The notes: generated from the letters alone by a model not told the origin. Numbered from the stretch's first letter, positions 44,552 to 54,148 are shown. The stretch is DNA of 64,000 nt from an uncultured Candidatus Melainabacteria bacterium (GCA_949927415.1 CATLFB010000002.1:186001-250000), one strand, 5' to 3'. Program-made: numbers and translations.

Positions 44552-45019
44552 ATGAAAAATTTTTATGACTATCAAACGCCGTTTTGCAAAATATATATTG
44601 AAGCGGAAGGTGGTTATATTACGCGGATTTCTTTTTTTGAAATTATCGGTAAGCGGTGCGAAACGCCTGTAATAAAAGATGCGTTCAGACAGCTGGAAGA
44701 ATATTTTTGCGGCAGGCGAAAGGTTTTTGACCTTCCGTTAAAGTTAGACGGTACGCCGTTTCAAAAGTCGGTTTGGAAAGCGCTTACCAAGATTCCGTAC
44801 GGAAAAACAGCGAGTTATCTTGATATAGCGGAAAGTATCGGAAACAAAAACGCTTGTCGTGCTGTCGGGATGGCAAATAACAGGAACAAAATTGCGATTG
44901 TAATTCCATGTCACAGGGTTATCGGGAAAAATGGCAGTTTGACGGGTTACGCCGGCGGGCTGGATGTTAAAGAGCGTTTGCTTGAACTGGAAAAATGGTT
45001 CCTCAGCAATTATGACTGA
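44552..45019 (+). CDS. ogt: Methylated-DNA--protein-cysteine methyltransferase
   Basis: A 155-residue O6-alkylguanine transferase. IAIVIPCHRVIGKNG carries the acceptor Cys 120 in the invariant PCHRV, FQKSVWKALTKIPYGKTASY is the start of the DNA-binding domain, and ACRAVGMANNRNK is the helix-turn-helix with its Arg finger. It removes methyl groups from O6-methylguanine in a single turnover. The N-terminal domain is short, as in Ogt rather than Ada. AAGGCAGGG precedes the ATG. Confidence 0.96.
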   Translation: MKNFYDYQTPFCKIYIEAEGGYITRISFFEIIGKRCETPVIKDAFRQLEEYFCGRRKVFDLPLKLDGTPFQKSVWKALTKIPYGKTASYLDIAESIGNKNACRAVGMANNRNKIAIVIPCHRVIGKNGSLTGYAGGLDVKERLLELEKWFLSNYD

Positions 45020-45094
45020 TTTTTTGACAGATGTTTTTGAATAAAAGTCCGGATATGCTTGACAAAATATACAAAATCGGAAATAATATAAATG

Positions 45095-45302
45095 TAGGGC
45101 GAAGCCTTCAAGATTTGTACAATGTTCTTAAAGGCCTGCTACGCACCCTACAATATCAGAGATAATATTTGTAAAATCGCTATCATTGCCGTGATGGCGA
45201 TTTTTACTATCAATCTGAGATTCATAGTTTTGCCTCCTTTCCGTCCAATTTCTACGAAAATTGCGTGTGACGGCGGAAAGCATGTGCTTGCCCTACAAAT
45301 CA
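45095..45302. repeat. Possible small element with short terminal inverted repeats
   Basis: TGTAGGGCGAAGC at 45095 is mirrored, with one base difference, by GCTTGCCCTACAAAT at 45287; a third related end, GCTACGCACCCTACA, is at 45139. The region carries the 25-codon frame listed separately. Both ends have a flanking A/T. No larger gene is seen between ogt and clpB (45020-45341). Confidence 0.4.
45148..45225 (-). CDS. 25-residue hydrophobic membrane peptide
   Basis: An ATG at 45225 is preceded by AAAGGAGG with 7-nt spacing, the best ribosome-binding site in the window. The frame encodes MNLRLIVKIAITAMIAILQI then LSLIL and stops at 45148. It has two positive charges near the N-terminus followed by an unbroken hydrophobic stretch, as expected for a single-span micropeptide. 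Such peptides include small transporter subunits, type I toxins and holin-like toxins. No antisense antitoxin is recognised. Confidence 0.5.
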   Translation of the reverse strand: MNLRLIVKIAITAMIAILQILSLIL

Positions 45303-45341
45303 ACTTTACAATAAATATTTCGTATTGTCTAAATATAAATT

Positions 45342-48002
45342 TTATTTCCTGAAAACGATTCCGCCGTTTTCGTATTCGGCTGAAATCTTGTCGCCTTTGA
45401 CAAATTCCTGTGACAAAATTTTTGTCGAAAGCGGGATTTCAAGATAATTCCTGATAACCCTGCGCAGGGGTCTTGCGCCGTAAAGCGGCTCATAGCCTTC
45501 ATCCGCAAGGAATTTTTTCGCGCTGTCTGTTATTGTAAGTTCGATATCCTGAGCTTCCAATCGTCTTTTAAGCGATGAAGACTGTATGTCTACAATTTGC
45601 GCCAACTCGTCACAACTCAAGGCTTTGAACATAATTGTTTCGTCAATTCTGTTTAAAAACTCGGGCTTGAATTTTTCTTTTAATGCTTTTTGCAAACCTT
45701 CGAGTTTTTCTTCTTCTGTCAAATTTTCATCCAGAATAATACTGCTTCCGAGGTTGCTTGTCATAATAAGCACCGTGTTTTTGAAATCAACAAGCCGGCC
45801 CTGACCGTCTGTCAGTCGGCCGTCATCAAACATCTGCAGCATTATATTGAAAACATCCGGATGCGCTTTTTCAACTTCGTCAAAAAGCACGACAGAATAT
45901 GGTTTTCTGCGAACGGCTTCTGTTAGCTGTCCGCCCTCTTCGTATCCCACAAAACCGGCTGTGGAGCCTGTCAGGCGCGATATGTTGTGCTTTTCCATAA
46001 ATTCGCTCATATCAATTCTTATAAGCGCGTCTTCATCATTGAAAAGGATTTCTGCTAAGGTTTTGCCTAACTCGGTTTTGCCCACACCCGTCGGGCCTAA
46101 GAATAAAAATGTGCCGATTGGGCGTTTCGGGTCTTTCAGGCCGGAGCGCGCAAGTCGGATTGCGTTTGAGATTTTCGAAACCGCTTCCTGCTGGCCGATT
46201 ACGCGTTTGTGCATAACTTCTTCCATCCTGATTAGCTTCCGGCTTTCGTCTTCCTGAAGCCGGTTTACGGGAATCCCTGTCCATTTCGCAACAATCTGCG
46301 CAATGTCATCGCCGTCGATTTGCTCTTTTAGGAGGCATTTTTTATCTGATTGCGCCTGAAGGGCTTTCAATTTTTTCTGCATATCGAGCATTTGGGAATA
46401 TCGGGTTTCAAGAGCGTTCTTCATCGTCGGATTTTTCTTGAATTGTTCAATCTGGCTTTTGATTTTTTCAATGTTTCTTTTGACGGCAGCACTTGACTCG
46501 ATTACTTTTTTCTCCTGAATCCAGCGGTTTTTAAGCTTTCCGATTTTTTCTTCCAGTGCGTCGATTTTTTTGTTTATGGTTTCGAGCTTCTTTTTAGCGT
46601 CGGCGGAAGTTTCTTTTTCGAGCGCGGTTCTGTTCATTTCAAGCTGGATTTTTTCTCGGATGAAGATGTCTATTTCTTCCGGCATGGTGTCGATTTGGAT
46701 TCTCAAAGCGGATGCGGCTTCGTCTATCAAATCGATTGCCTTATCCGGAAGGCATCTGTCTGAGATGTATCTGTGTGAAAGATTTACGGCATCAACGATT
46801 GCGCTGTCCATGATTTTTACACAGTGAAAGCCTTCGTATTTTTCTTTCAAACCTCTTAGAATACTTATTGTGGTCTCTGTTGAGGGCTCGTCTGCTGTTA
46901 CTGGCTGAAAACGGCGTTCGAGCGCTTTGTCTTTTTCGATGTATTTTCTGTACTCATCTATTGTTGTTGCGCCCAAAACCCTTATGCTGCCGCGCGCAAG
47001 GAGCGGTTTTAAGAGGTTTCCGGCGTCAGCTGAGCCGTCGGTTGAACCTGTGCCCATAATTGAGTGGATTTCGTCGATAAAGAGCATGTAATCATCGGTT
47101 TTGTCGACAATTGCCTGAAGGACTGCTTTGAATCTTTCTTCAAACTGGCCGCGGTATGACGCGCCCGCGAGAAGCGCACCGATATCGAGCGCGTAAATTT
47201 TGTCGTTTTTCAAGCTTTCAGGAACATCTCCCGATACAATTCTTTGCGCGAGACCTTCGATAATGGCGGTTTTTCCGACGCCCGGTTCGCCGATTATGAC
47301 AGGATTGTTTTTTGAACGGCGGTTCAGAATCTGGATGGTGCGGCGGATTTCATCATCGCGGCCGATGACGGGATCCAGTTTGTTGGCTTTTGCAAGCGCC
47401 GTTAATTCCACGGTGTATTTTGCAAGCGCTTCTTCGGGTGTTTCTTTTTTGTTTTGAGACGCTGACTGATTATCTTCCATATTTTCGCCGTCCTTATCCT
47501 TGTTTAGAATTATTCCTTTGTTCGGGCCGTGTTTTCGGGTTTCGTTGCCATTTTCGTCAAGGCTTATGATGTTTTTGACTTCTTCAAGCATTTTTTCGTA
47601 CAGAACGCTTTTGTTCACGCGGTTATGCGCAAAAAATAAATCCATTTCGGGGTTGTTTATTTTAAAAAGCGCCAGAAAAAGGTGTTCTATATCGACTTCT
47701 TCATCTTTGAGCGCCAAAGCTTCCCGTTCTGCGAGTTTCATAAGATTGATGACGCCGGATGAGAATTTTACAGGTTCGAACTGGCCGCGGGGAAAATAGG
47801 GGTATTTTTTTACAAAATCGTTGAATAAGTCCTTAAAATTTCCGCCAAGTCCCACTTTATCAAGAAGGATTACGGGCAAATCGTTCCGGTCGAGAAACAG
47901 CGCAAGCATAACATGCTGGCATTCAAGTTCCTGATAATTTCTTGAAACTACGAAGGATTTGGCTGATTTTATTATTGCTTGAACATGTTCTGTTAAATAC
48001 AT
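45342..48002 (-). CDS. clpB: ClpB-type AAA+ disaggregase
   Basis: An 886-residue double-AAA+ ATPase. The N-terminal Clp_N repeats cover about 1-145. D1 has Walker A GEPGVGKT (238-245), Walker B FIDE (308-311) and pore loop [11 protein letters not shown] coiled-coil middle domain spans about 435-560, which together with the missing IGF/LGF ClpP-binding loop indicates ClpB rather than ClpA/C. D2 has Walker A GPTGVGKT (636-643), Walker B LFDE and TSNLGS. The D2 pore loop reads GFVGY instead of the usual GYVGY. It should pull apart aggregates with DnaK. The linker 146-195 is long and charged. Confidence 0.92.
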   Translation of the reverse strand: MYLTEHVQAIIKSAKSFVVSRNYQELECQHVMLALFLDRNDLPVILLDKVGLGGNFKDLFNDFVKKYPYFPRGQFEPVKFSSGVINLMKLAEREALALKDEEVDIEHLFLALFKINNPEMDLFFAHNRVNKSVLYEKMLEEVKNIISLDENGNETRKHGPNKGIILNKDKDGENMEDNQSASQNKKETPEEALAKYTVELTALAKANKLDPVIGRDDEIRRTIQILNRRSKNNPVIIGEPGVGKTAIIEGLAQRIVSGDVPESLKNDKIYALDIGALLAGASYRGQFEERFKAVLQAIVDKTDDYMLFIDEIHSIMGTGSTDGSADAGNLLKPLLARGSIRVLGATTIDEYRKYIEKDKALERRFQPVTADEPSTETTISILRGLKEKYEGFHCVKIMDSAIVDAVNLSHRYISDRCLPDKAIDLIDEAASALRIQIDTMPEEIDIFIREKIQLEMNRTALEKETSADAKKKLETINKKIDALEEKIGKLKNRWIQEKKVIESSAAVKRNIEKIKSQIEQFKKNPTMKNALETRYSQMLDMQKKLKALQAQSDKKCLLKEQIDGDDIAQIVAKWTGIPVNRLQEDESRKLIRMEEVMHKRVIGQQEAVSKISNAIRLARSGLKDPKRPIGTFLFLGPTGVGKTELGKTLAEILFNDEDALIRIDMSEFMEKHNISRLTGSTAGFVGYEEGGQLTEAVRRKPYSVVLFDEVEKAHPDVFNIMLQMFDDGRLTDGQGRLVDFKNTVLIMTSNLGSSIILDENLTEEEKLEGLQKALKEKFKPEFLNRIDETIMFKALSCDELAQIVDIQSSSLKRRLEAQDIELTITDSAKKFLADEGYEPLYGARPLRRVIRNYLEIPLSTKILSQEFVKGDKISAEYENGGIVFRK

Positions 48003-48155
48003 ATATTTATTATATGCGCCTTACGTTTTGCCGTAATCGTATGAATGATTGAGTTAGTTTAATGGGGTTGATTTTTGGCTTTTTCCTCTTAAATCCTTCA
48101 AGTTTTTTTGAGCCGTCGGGTGTCGGGTAGCGTTCGCGCTTCCGGCGCATAAAAA

Positions 48156-48189
48156 AGAAGGGTGAATATTTCATCACCCTTCTTTTTTT
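48156..48189 (-). terminator. Rho-independent terminator after ctpA
   Basis: AGAAGGGTGA and TCACCCTTCT form a perfect 10-bp stem with flanking A6 and T7 tracts, 14 bp beyond the ctpA stop. It should also block readthrough towards clpB. Confidence 0.88.
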
Positions 48190-48202
48190 GTGTTTTAAAA
48201 AT

Positions 48203-49423
48203 TTATCTTCCTGCGACTTCCTGACCGGATGTCATCTGGTTGAGGACCTGAATTGCCTTTTGAAGCTGTACATCGTTTTTGTTTTTGATGTCTTCTTCTT
48301 TAAGTTCTACAACGATGTCAGGAGTAATCCCTTTTTTGTTGATGTCTGTTCCGTTCGGAGTCAGGTATTTTTGAATTGTAATATTGACGCCGGCTTCATA
48401 GGGAAGTTTGTTGATTTCCTGAACAAGCCCTTTTCCGAAGGATTGTTCGCCGACAAGAACGGCTCTGTGGTTGTCTTTCATTGCGCCTGAGAAGATTTCG
48501 GAGGCTGACGCTGAACCTTTGTTAATCAGAACAACTACAGGTTTTCTTGTGATAACTCCGCGGTTTGCGCGGGAAGTTTCTTTGTAACCGTCGCGGTCAA
48601 CTGTTGATACGATTGTGCCGCCGTCAAGGAACATGTCTGATATGTAGATTGCGTTGCTCAAAAGTCCGCCCGGGTTTGAACGAAGGTCTACTATGTAGCC
48701 TTTTTTGTTCTGTCCCTGTTCAAGTATTGCTCTGAATTCAGAGGCTGCGTTGCGGCTGATGAATGAACTCAGTCTGATGTATCCGATGTCGTTTGGAACT
48801 TTCATGTCAAACGGTGTTTTTTGTGAAATTGATTTAACTTCAATTTCTGCACGTGTGATTGTGTATTTTTTCGGCTCCATGTCTTTGCGTTTCACAAGCA
48901 ATGTCACCTGCGTGCCTTCTTTGCCGCGGATTTTGTCGGCGGCCTTGTCGACAGTGATTCCTTTTGTCGAAACTCCGTCGATTTCAAGAATTTCGTCATC
49001 TGCCAGAAGTCCCGCTTTTTCTGCAGGTGTGTCTTCTATCGGTGCGATAACCATTAATTTGCCGTCTTTCACGCCGATTTGAATCCCGATACCTTTTAAA
49101 GAACCCTTGATAGAACTTGTTTCTTCAGCAAATTCTTTCGGGTCAAGAAATTTTGTATAAGGATCGTTCAAACTCGCAATCATAGTGTTGATTGCAACGT
49201 AAGCGTCTTCGTTTGTTTTGATTTCTTTGTCATATTTGTGGCGCCATTTAGTCCAGTCTTGCGCGTTGTTTGTCTGGTCAACGAATTTGGTGTTCACAAG
49301 CCGCCAAACATTGTCGTAGAGTTCCACCGGCGTGTATGCAAAAACGTTGTTTCTGATAATACACCCGAAAAGGACTACAAAGGCTCCCAAAAATATAAAG
49401 CTTTTTTTCATAATGTTTCTCAT
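48203..49423 (-). CDS. ctpA: Carboxyl-terminal processing protease (S41)
   Basis: A 406-residue protein with an N-terminal membrane/signal segment (SFIFLGAFVVLFGCIIRNN, 8-26), a PDZ domain (about 105-185, with GIGIQIG and PAEKAGLLADDEILEIDG), and an S41 domain. The catalytic Ser is in GSASASE (about 306), and Lys 331 is in GEQSFGKGLVQ. DLRSNPGGLLSNAIYISD is the conserved core. It cleaves periplasmic proteins near their C-termini. Two start codons (49423 and 49411) are possible; GAGG lies 13 nt before the first. Length fits CtpA/Prc of cyanobacteria and Firmicutes. Confidence 0.93.
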   Translation of the reverse strand: MRNIMKKSFIFLGAFVVLFGCIIRNNVFAYTPVELYDNVWRLVNTKFVDQTNNAQDWTKWRHKYDKEIKTNEDAYVAINTMIASLNDPYTKFLDPKEFAEETSSIKGSLKGIGIQIGVKDGKLMVIAPIEDTPAEKAGLLADDEILEIDGVSTKGITVDKAADKIRGKEGTQVTLLVKRKDMEPKKYTITRAEIEVKSISQKTPFDMKVPNDIGYIRLSSFISRNAASEFRAILEQGQNKKGYIVDLRSNPGGLLSNAIYISDMFLDGGTIVSTVDRDGYKETSRANRGVITRKPVVVLINKGSASASEIFSGAMKDNHRAVLVGEQSFGKGLVQEINKLPYEAGVNITIQKYLTPNGTDINKKGITPDIVVELKEEDIKNKNDVQLQKAIQVLNQMTSGQEVAGR

Positions 49424-49616
49424 TCTTTAACTTTTTCCTCCAAATCACTCATAATTTCATTACCTGTTGCACAACTTGTATTGACTATGACGTTCAGGAT
49501 TAAAATTTGTTGCATGTTTTTCTAATCCTGTCAGGTATTGGATTTATGAGTATATATCTATTATAGCATAAGTTTTGCTGATTGGGAAGTGAAAAGATTT
49601 TGCAGGTTTTTAACCA

Positions 49617-50681
49617 TTATTCAAAAAACTTTTCATCCATAACTTCCGCTTCAACTTTTGCATAATCTGACGGAACAATTACTACAATGCCCTCGGCTGT
49701 GGCTTTTTTGTCCATTTTCATTGCAGAAAGAACTTTTTTTGTGCAAAAATCCGGAATTTTTTTGAAATTGTATTTTTTTATCAAATCTTGTGCTATAAAC
49801 TTGTAACTCTCTACAATAAGCCCTTTTTTAAACGCGTAATCGAAAATAAATTCAATCCCCTTCACAACCGCCTCTCCATGGGTGTATTTGTGGTAATTGG
49901 TAAGCTTTTCCACCGCATGGCCGTATGTGTGGCCGAAGTTCAAAATTCGCCGCAGCCCGCTTTCTTTTTCATCTTTTTCTACAACGGAAATTTTTAACGA
50001 AATGCAAATACGGATTATTTCTTCCAGCATTTCGCTCTCGCGTGCAAGAATTTTTTCGCTGTTGAGAGAAAGAAAGTTTATCAGATTGAATTCTTCATCG
50101 CTCTTGCAGCTTTTCTCGATGAAAGCGTACTTTACAACCTCGCCCAAACCTGTTTTGAACTGAATATCATCAAGAGTTTTTAAAAAATTCGTGTTTATCA
50201 AAACCGCGTCTGGCTGGTAAAATGCCCCGACAAGATTTTTCCCGAATTTCGTGTCAATTCCGGTTTTTCCGCCGACTGAACTGTCAACGCAGGCAAGAAG
50301 TGTTGTCGGAATCTGGATTAGATGAATCCCCCGCATATAACTTGATGCCGCAAACCCTGCAAGGTCGCCGCAAACCCCGCCGCCGACTGCAATAATGTAA
50401 TCGTTTCGCGTGAGTTTTAATTTTAGGGCGCAATTCAAAATCTTTTCAAAAGTTTTGAAATTCTTCTCCCTCTCCCCGTCTTTCAGCACGAAAATCCGCT
50501 CTTTCTCGAAGTTAAGCTGTTTTTTGTAAATTTTATAAACTTTTTCGCTGATTACAACTAAAAATCTGTTTTTCCCTGTGATTTCAAGAATTTTGGACTT
50601 TAATCCGGAAATCTCATCATCAAAAATTCTGATGGGATAACTTTTTTCACACGCATTTATTTTGACAGAAAGGTTATGCAT
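49617..50681 (-). CDS. aroB: 3-dehydroquinate synthase
   Basis: A 354-residue protein with the NAD-binding and active-site features of AroB: IIAVGGGVCGDLAGFAASSY, RGIHLIQIPTTLLACVDSSV, GGKTGIDTKFGKNLVGAFYQ and the metal-binding FGHTYGHAVEKL near residue 250. It converts DAHP to 3-dehydroquinate, the second shikimate-pathway step. Its start overlaps the end of aroK by 8 bp, implying coupled translation. The N-terminal and C-terminal parts are more diverged than the core. Confidence 0.96.
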   Translation of the reverse strand: MHNLSVKINACEKSYPIRIFDDEISGLKSKILEITGKNRFLVVISEKVYKIYKKQLNFEKERIFVLKDGEREKNFKTFEKILNCALKLKLTRNDYIIAVGGGVCGDLAGFAASSYMRGIHLIQIPTTLLACVDSSVGGKTGIDTKFGKNLVGAFYQPDAVLINTNFLKTLDDIQFKTGLGEVVKYAFIEKSCKSDEEFNLINFLSLNSEKILARESEMLEEIIRICISLKISVVEKDEKESGLRRILNFGHTYGHAVEKLTNYHKYTHGEAVVKGIEFIFDYAFKKGLIVESYKFIAQDLIKKYNFKKIPDFCTKKVLSAMKMDKKATAEGIVVIVPSDYAKVEAEVMDEKFFE

Positions 50682-51183
50682 TTATAACTCCTAAAATTTC
50701 TCTTGCAATATTCTCAGGCGTTTTGCCGTTCGTATCAATGGTGTAATCAGCTTTTTGGTAGTTTTTTTCTCGAAGTGAAAGTATATTTTCGATTTTTTCC
50801 ACAGAAAAATTTTTCTTCAAAAGCGGTCTGTGCACTTCGGTCTTAATCCTGTCAAAAATAGTCTGTGCTGAGGCTTTCAGGAAAAAAACAGTCGAGTTTT
50901 CAAGAAGTATTTGGCGGTTTAGGGGATTTTCAAACGCGCCGCCGCCGCATGAAATTATCAGGTTTTCAAACTTTAAAAAATGTTTGATTTTGTCGCTTTC
51001 TAGTTCTCTGAAATGCGGCTCGCCATATTTTAGAAAAATTTCCGAAATCTTTCTGCCCGAACTTTTCTCAATCTCTTCATCAATATCCACTAACTTAAAT
51101 CCGTCGAGAATTTGACTTAATTCCTTTGCTGTTGTGGTTTTGCCGCAGCCCATCATGCCGATTAACGTAATATTTTTTTTCAT
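50674..51183 (-). CDS. aroK: Shikimate kinase
   Basis: The ATG at 51183 begins MKKNITLIGMMGCGKTTTAK, the P-loop GMMGCGKT, so the longer upstream frame is rejected; the product has 169 residues, normal for AroK. DIDEEIEKSSGRKISEIF holds the magnesium-binding DxD and substrate contacts, and FRELESDKI with LIISCGGGAFENPLNR the shikimate-binding Arg and GGG. It phosphorylates shikimate. It is the first gene of the aroK-aroB pair. No ribosome-binding site is evident. Confidence 0.95.
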   Translation of the reverse strand: MKKNITLIGMMGCGKTTTAKELSQILDGFKLVDIDEEIEKSSGRKISEIFLKYGEPHFRELESDKIKHFLKFENLIISCGGGAFENPLNRQILLENSTVFFLKASAQTIFDRIKTEVHRPLLKKNFSVEKIENILSLREKNYQKADYTIDTNGKTPENIAREILGVINA

Positions 51184-51261
51184 AAAATCATTGTACATTA
51201 AATAAAATTTCCGGATTGTTACGAAATGTAAAGATGAGTTTAAAATTGTCTGAAACCCGCT

Positions 51262-51297
51262 TATAATCTGCTGTATGGTATGGTATGGTATGGTGCG
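51262..51297 (+). repeat. Pentanucleotide microsatellite next to a promoter-like box
   Basis: TATAAT at 51262-51267 is followed by four perfect GTATG units (51273-51292) and a fifth, altered GTGCG. The array lies about 110 bp upstream of the plus-strand gene at 51400, near where its transcription would begin. Confidence 0.6.
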
Positions 51298-51399
51298 GTG
51301 CCCTATTGTCAATACTTTGCGGCTTTTTGTTTTAATAAAAGCATAGGGAAATCGATTTTTACTAAAGCAGTAAGGGAAATTAAAAAAGGAGTAAAATTT

Positions 51400-52206
51400 A
51401 TGACAATGTTAAATGTGGCAAAACTTATCCGTACGATATCAAAAATGGAAGGCTCTAAAGGCGCAATGTCGCTTGGCAAAAACCAGCTTCAACTAATGGC
51501 ACAGGGTGATAAAAAGTTAGCACAGGCCTTGCGCGGATTGGAAAACCCGTCGCTGGATGTTGCCTACAAAGCCAAAGCTAATTACAATGTTGCGGCGTTC
51601 AGACTCAAAGACGGCAAAGAAGTCATTGCAAACGGTGCGGCTTCGCTTCAAAATCCTGGTACAAAAGAAAGTATTTTGAAATACCGCATAAATATTGGCG
51701 AAAACGGCAGAATTGCACATGCAAACGGATTTGTCGACACGGGCAAAAAACTTGATTTATCGGATGTTGAAATTGCCGCAAAGCGCAAAAACGGTGTTGA
51801 TTCTTTGAAAGCTGCCTCAGGTGATGCATACAGAGTTGCGGCCGAAGTGAATGAAAGACCGGCAATAGAATTGATGGAAAGACTTCAGCCCGGGTCGGGT
51901 TACGGTTTGAGAGGCCGAATTATTGGTGAATCCCGTAATTTTGTTGAAAAACTGGAAAAAGGCTGGGAAAATATTGGAAAAGCACTTTCAGGCGAGAATT
52001 CCGGAACGTTCATTAAAGCCCAAAAGGTTGCACCTGTAGAGTTCGCTGTTGCGCCGAAAAAATTTGCAGACAAAGGCAAAGTTATAAGCGATTTAAAGAA
52101 ATATAATAAGATAAAGCAGCAAGATTTGCCGGAAGAGCTTCTGAAGGCAGTTAAAAATGCAAAGATTAAATCTGCAAATGTGAAAAATCCGCCAAAACTT
52201 GATTAA
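51400..52206 (+). CDS. Unrecognised protein, possibly lineage specific
   Basis: The ATG at 51400 has AAGGAG at 8-nt spacing and gives 268 residues; the upstream frame extension is rejected. The chain starts MTMLNVAKLIRTISKMEGSK, has a probable beta-rich central region (YNVAAFRLKDGKEVIANGAA, then ILKYRINIGENGRIAHANGF) and a basic, lysine-rich C-terminus. No signal peptide, membrane segment or catalytic motif is seen. It is followed by a good terminator and stands alone. It could be an exported or structural protein; nothing more can be said. Confidence 0.7.
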   Translation: MTMLNVAKLIRTISKMEGSKGAMSLGKNQLQLMAQGDKKLAQALRGLENPSLDVAYKAKANYNVAAFRLKDGKEVIANGAASLQNPGTKESILKYRINIGENGRIAHANGFVDTGKKLDLSDVEIAAKRKNGVDSLKAASGDAYRVAAEVNERPAIELMERLQPGSGYGLRGRIIGESRNFVEKLEKGWENIGKALSGENSGTFIKAQKVAPVEFAVAPKKFADKGKVISDLKKYNKIKQQDLPEELLKAVKNAKIKSANVKNPPKLD

Positions 52207-52235
52207 AAATAAAATATCTGAGGAATTATATATTT

Positions 52236-52262
52236 AAAAGCACCCGATTCGGGTGCTTTTTT
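52236..52262 (+). terminator. Rho-independent terminator
   Basis: AAAAGCACCCGA and TCGGGTGCTTTT form a nearly perfect hairpin followed by TT, 30 bp after the stop of the 268-residue gene. Confidence 0.88.
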
Positions 52263-52299
52263 ATGGTTTTTTAAATGGCGTTGTCTTGATGGCAGATTT

Positions 52300-52913
52300 T
52301 TGTGTAATTCTTGTACAAGCGCTCTTCATCTAACCCGGACCCCATGCCTCTGGATTATTCGGCTGTCCCGCACCTTACGTTCGCTCCAAATCGCTCTCGC
52401 GATTTTGCCGCTGTCTTGCTCGGCGGCGCTAAACTGGTTCCAAAGCGTTGCGATGAGCAACGCTTTTCACCCTCTGCCGACTCGCGCTCACTGCAATGCT
52501 TCGGATGTGACAAGTTCCGGCCATCCTGCCTTCACTCTGCCAAAAATCCATCTACGTGCGTAGCACCTCACCCGAATTTCTAAACTCGCAGGACGCTCGT
52601 TAAGAAATTCTGCCCTCTCCTCTACCAGGAGAGGGGATGCGACAATGTTCGTCGGATTTTGCAGAAATCGTCAGAAGACGTTGACCTTTCTTCGCGGCTT
52701 TGTACTAATCCTGCACTTCTTCGCCTAATTCTTTCAAAAGCGGTTTCGGTATGACAGTTCCAGTGTGTCTACGTGCGTAGCACCGGATTATTCGGGTACG
52801 CACAATTCAAGCACTCCGCTATTTAAAGCCTCACGGCTTTAAGCCGTTCCGTTGAATTGTTTGCTCTTACGGGTTTCGCTCACTCACGTTCGCTTCACCC
52901 TACCGAAAATCCG
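52300..52913. repeat. Dispersed mosaic repeat region (family R2)
   Basis: GATTATTCGGCTGTCCCGCA (shared with 42119 and 42529), CTACGTGCGTAGCACC (52552, 52769), the CCCTCTCCT...AGGAGAGGG hairpin (52613-52636), CAGAAATCGTCAGAAGACG and CGGTTTCGGTATGACAGTTC are present. The array ends at the bioY stop codon. No gene is seen in the 52207-52913 gap. Confidence 0.85.
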
Positions 52914-53576
52914 TTACATATAAAGCCAGAGGACAAGACGGGCGTATTTTGCCACAAGAACCGAAAGAAAACTGAAGATAAAATCATATAAAATCTTTAC
53001 GCCGCTCTGCGCCGCAATCCATCCGCTTATAAATGTCCAGCCTTCATGCCTTATTCCCGCAATGACGAGCATATAAAGGATTCCGATAATATGAATCGTC
53101 AAAACCCCGACAAAAACAGCTTTCAAGGCGTTTTTGTACGTAAACCCTCTTTTTAAAATCGTTCCGGTCAAAAATACCGCCGGCAAATATGCCAGAATGT
53201 AGCCAAAACCGTATTCGCCAATGTATTTCCAGCCGCCGCCAAGTGCAAAAACAGGGATTACAAACAATCCCGCTAATATGTAGATTAATACGCTTGCAAG
53301 CCCGAATTTTCTGCCCAGAAGCGCCGCTATAAATAACACCGCCGGAACCTGCGGTATCAGGCTGAATGTGTGGATGTAATCCTGAATTTTTAAATCCGCT
53401 CCGGAAAACATTCCCGCCGGAATCGAAAAATGAATTATGTTCAATTGCAAAAATGTCGATACGACCAGTAGAAACGAACAAAAAATTATCAGCAAAACAC
53501 TGCTTATGCTGAATTTTAACCCTGATTTGTCAGAACGTATTGTCTTAACGCGAGGTTTTACGGCTTCTTCTGTCAT
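52914..53576 (-). CDS. bioY: BioY-family biotin transporter (ECF S component)
   Basis: A 220-residue membrane protein with about six hydrophobic segments. IPQVPAVLFIAALLGRKFGL, LAGLFVIPVFALGGGWKYIG and GFGYILAYLPAVFLTG reproduce the BioY pattern (ALLGxxxG, the GLPVFAGG-like loop, and GYLxGF-like helix). It takes up biotin, alone or with an ECF energy-coupling module that is not in the window. The N-terminal 25 residues are an unusual charged extension. Its start overlaps rimI by 4 bp. No biotin riboswitch or BirA site is recognised. Confidence 0.88.
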   Translation of the reverse strand: MTEEAVKPRVKTIRSDKSGLKFSISSVLLIIFCSFLLVVSTFLQLNIIHFSIPAGMFSGADLKIQDYIHTFSLIPQVPAVLFIAALLGRKFGLASVLIYILAGLFVIPVFALGGGWKYIGEYGFGYILAYLPAVFLTGTILKRGFTYKNALKAVFVGVLTIHIIGILYMLVIAGIRHEGWTFISGWIAAQSGVKILYDFIFSFLSVLVAKYARLVLWLYM

Positions 53577-54109
53577 ATTTTGTATGAAATCCCTGCTTTT
53601 TCTTCTAGATTCTTTAAATTCTCTTCGTATCTGTTTTTAAATTTATCGTAAAAAATGTTTTCTGTCCACATTATTAAGGCATCTTCATTATTGTCCTGAT
53701 AATAGCCTTTGCGGGTGCCGAGCGACTTGAAGGAGTACTTTTCATAAAGCTTTATGGCAGGCTCATTCGAGACGCGAACTTCAAGTGTAATGTATTTGAT
53801 CATTTCTTTGTAACAGGATTTGATAATCGCTGTCAAAAGCGCTTCTCCGATGTGGCGGCGCCTGTATTTCGGCGATACGGCAACATTTGTGATGTGCGCT
53901 TCTTCCAGAATCTGCCAGCAGCCGCAGTAGCCGACCAGTTCGCCTTTTTCGCTGAACGCGCAAAAATATCTGGCCAGTTCGTTGTTCATCTCGTTGAAAA
54001 ACGATTCCCGCGACCAGTGATGTTCGCCATAGGCCTGCTCTTCAACCTGCATGACTTCATCAATGTATTCTTTTTGCATGGCCTCAATTTTTAGGTGAAG
54101 TTTTTCCAT
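53573..54109 (-). CDS. rimI: GNAT acetyltransferase, RimI type
   Basis: A 178-residue GNAT protein. YIDEVMQVEEQAYGEHHWSR matches the RimI N-terminal substrate segment, AHITNVAVSPKYRRRHIGEA is the acetyl-CoA binding V-x-P-x-x-R-R-x-x-[IG]-G motif, and LEVRVSNEPAIKLYEKYSF the C-terminal motif with the catalytic Tyr and Glu region. RimI acetylates the N-terminal alanine of ribosomal protein bS18 and related proteins. It is usually next to tsaB; here it lies between the DUF3137 gene and bioY. Confidence 0.88.
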   Translation of the reverse strand: MEKLHLKIEAMQKEYIDEVMQVEEQAYGEHHWSRESFFNEMNNELARYFCAFSEKGELVGYCGCWQILEEAHITNVAVSPKYRRRHIGEALLTAIIKSCYKEMIKYITLEVRVSNEPAIKLYEKYSFKSLGTRKGYYQDNNEDALIMWTENIFYDKFKNRYEENLKNLEEKAGISYKI

Positions 54110-54148
54110 ACAAAAATTTTAGCACGGTAAAAATTTGCGGGCAATTTT

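Noticed and set aside
51184-51312. N-terminal extension of shikimate kinase by 43 residues
   Set aside because: The P-loop follows directly after the ATG at 51183 as in other AroK proteins, and the extension crosses the GTATG microsatellite.
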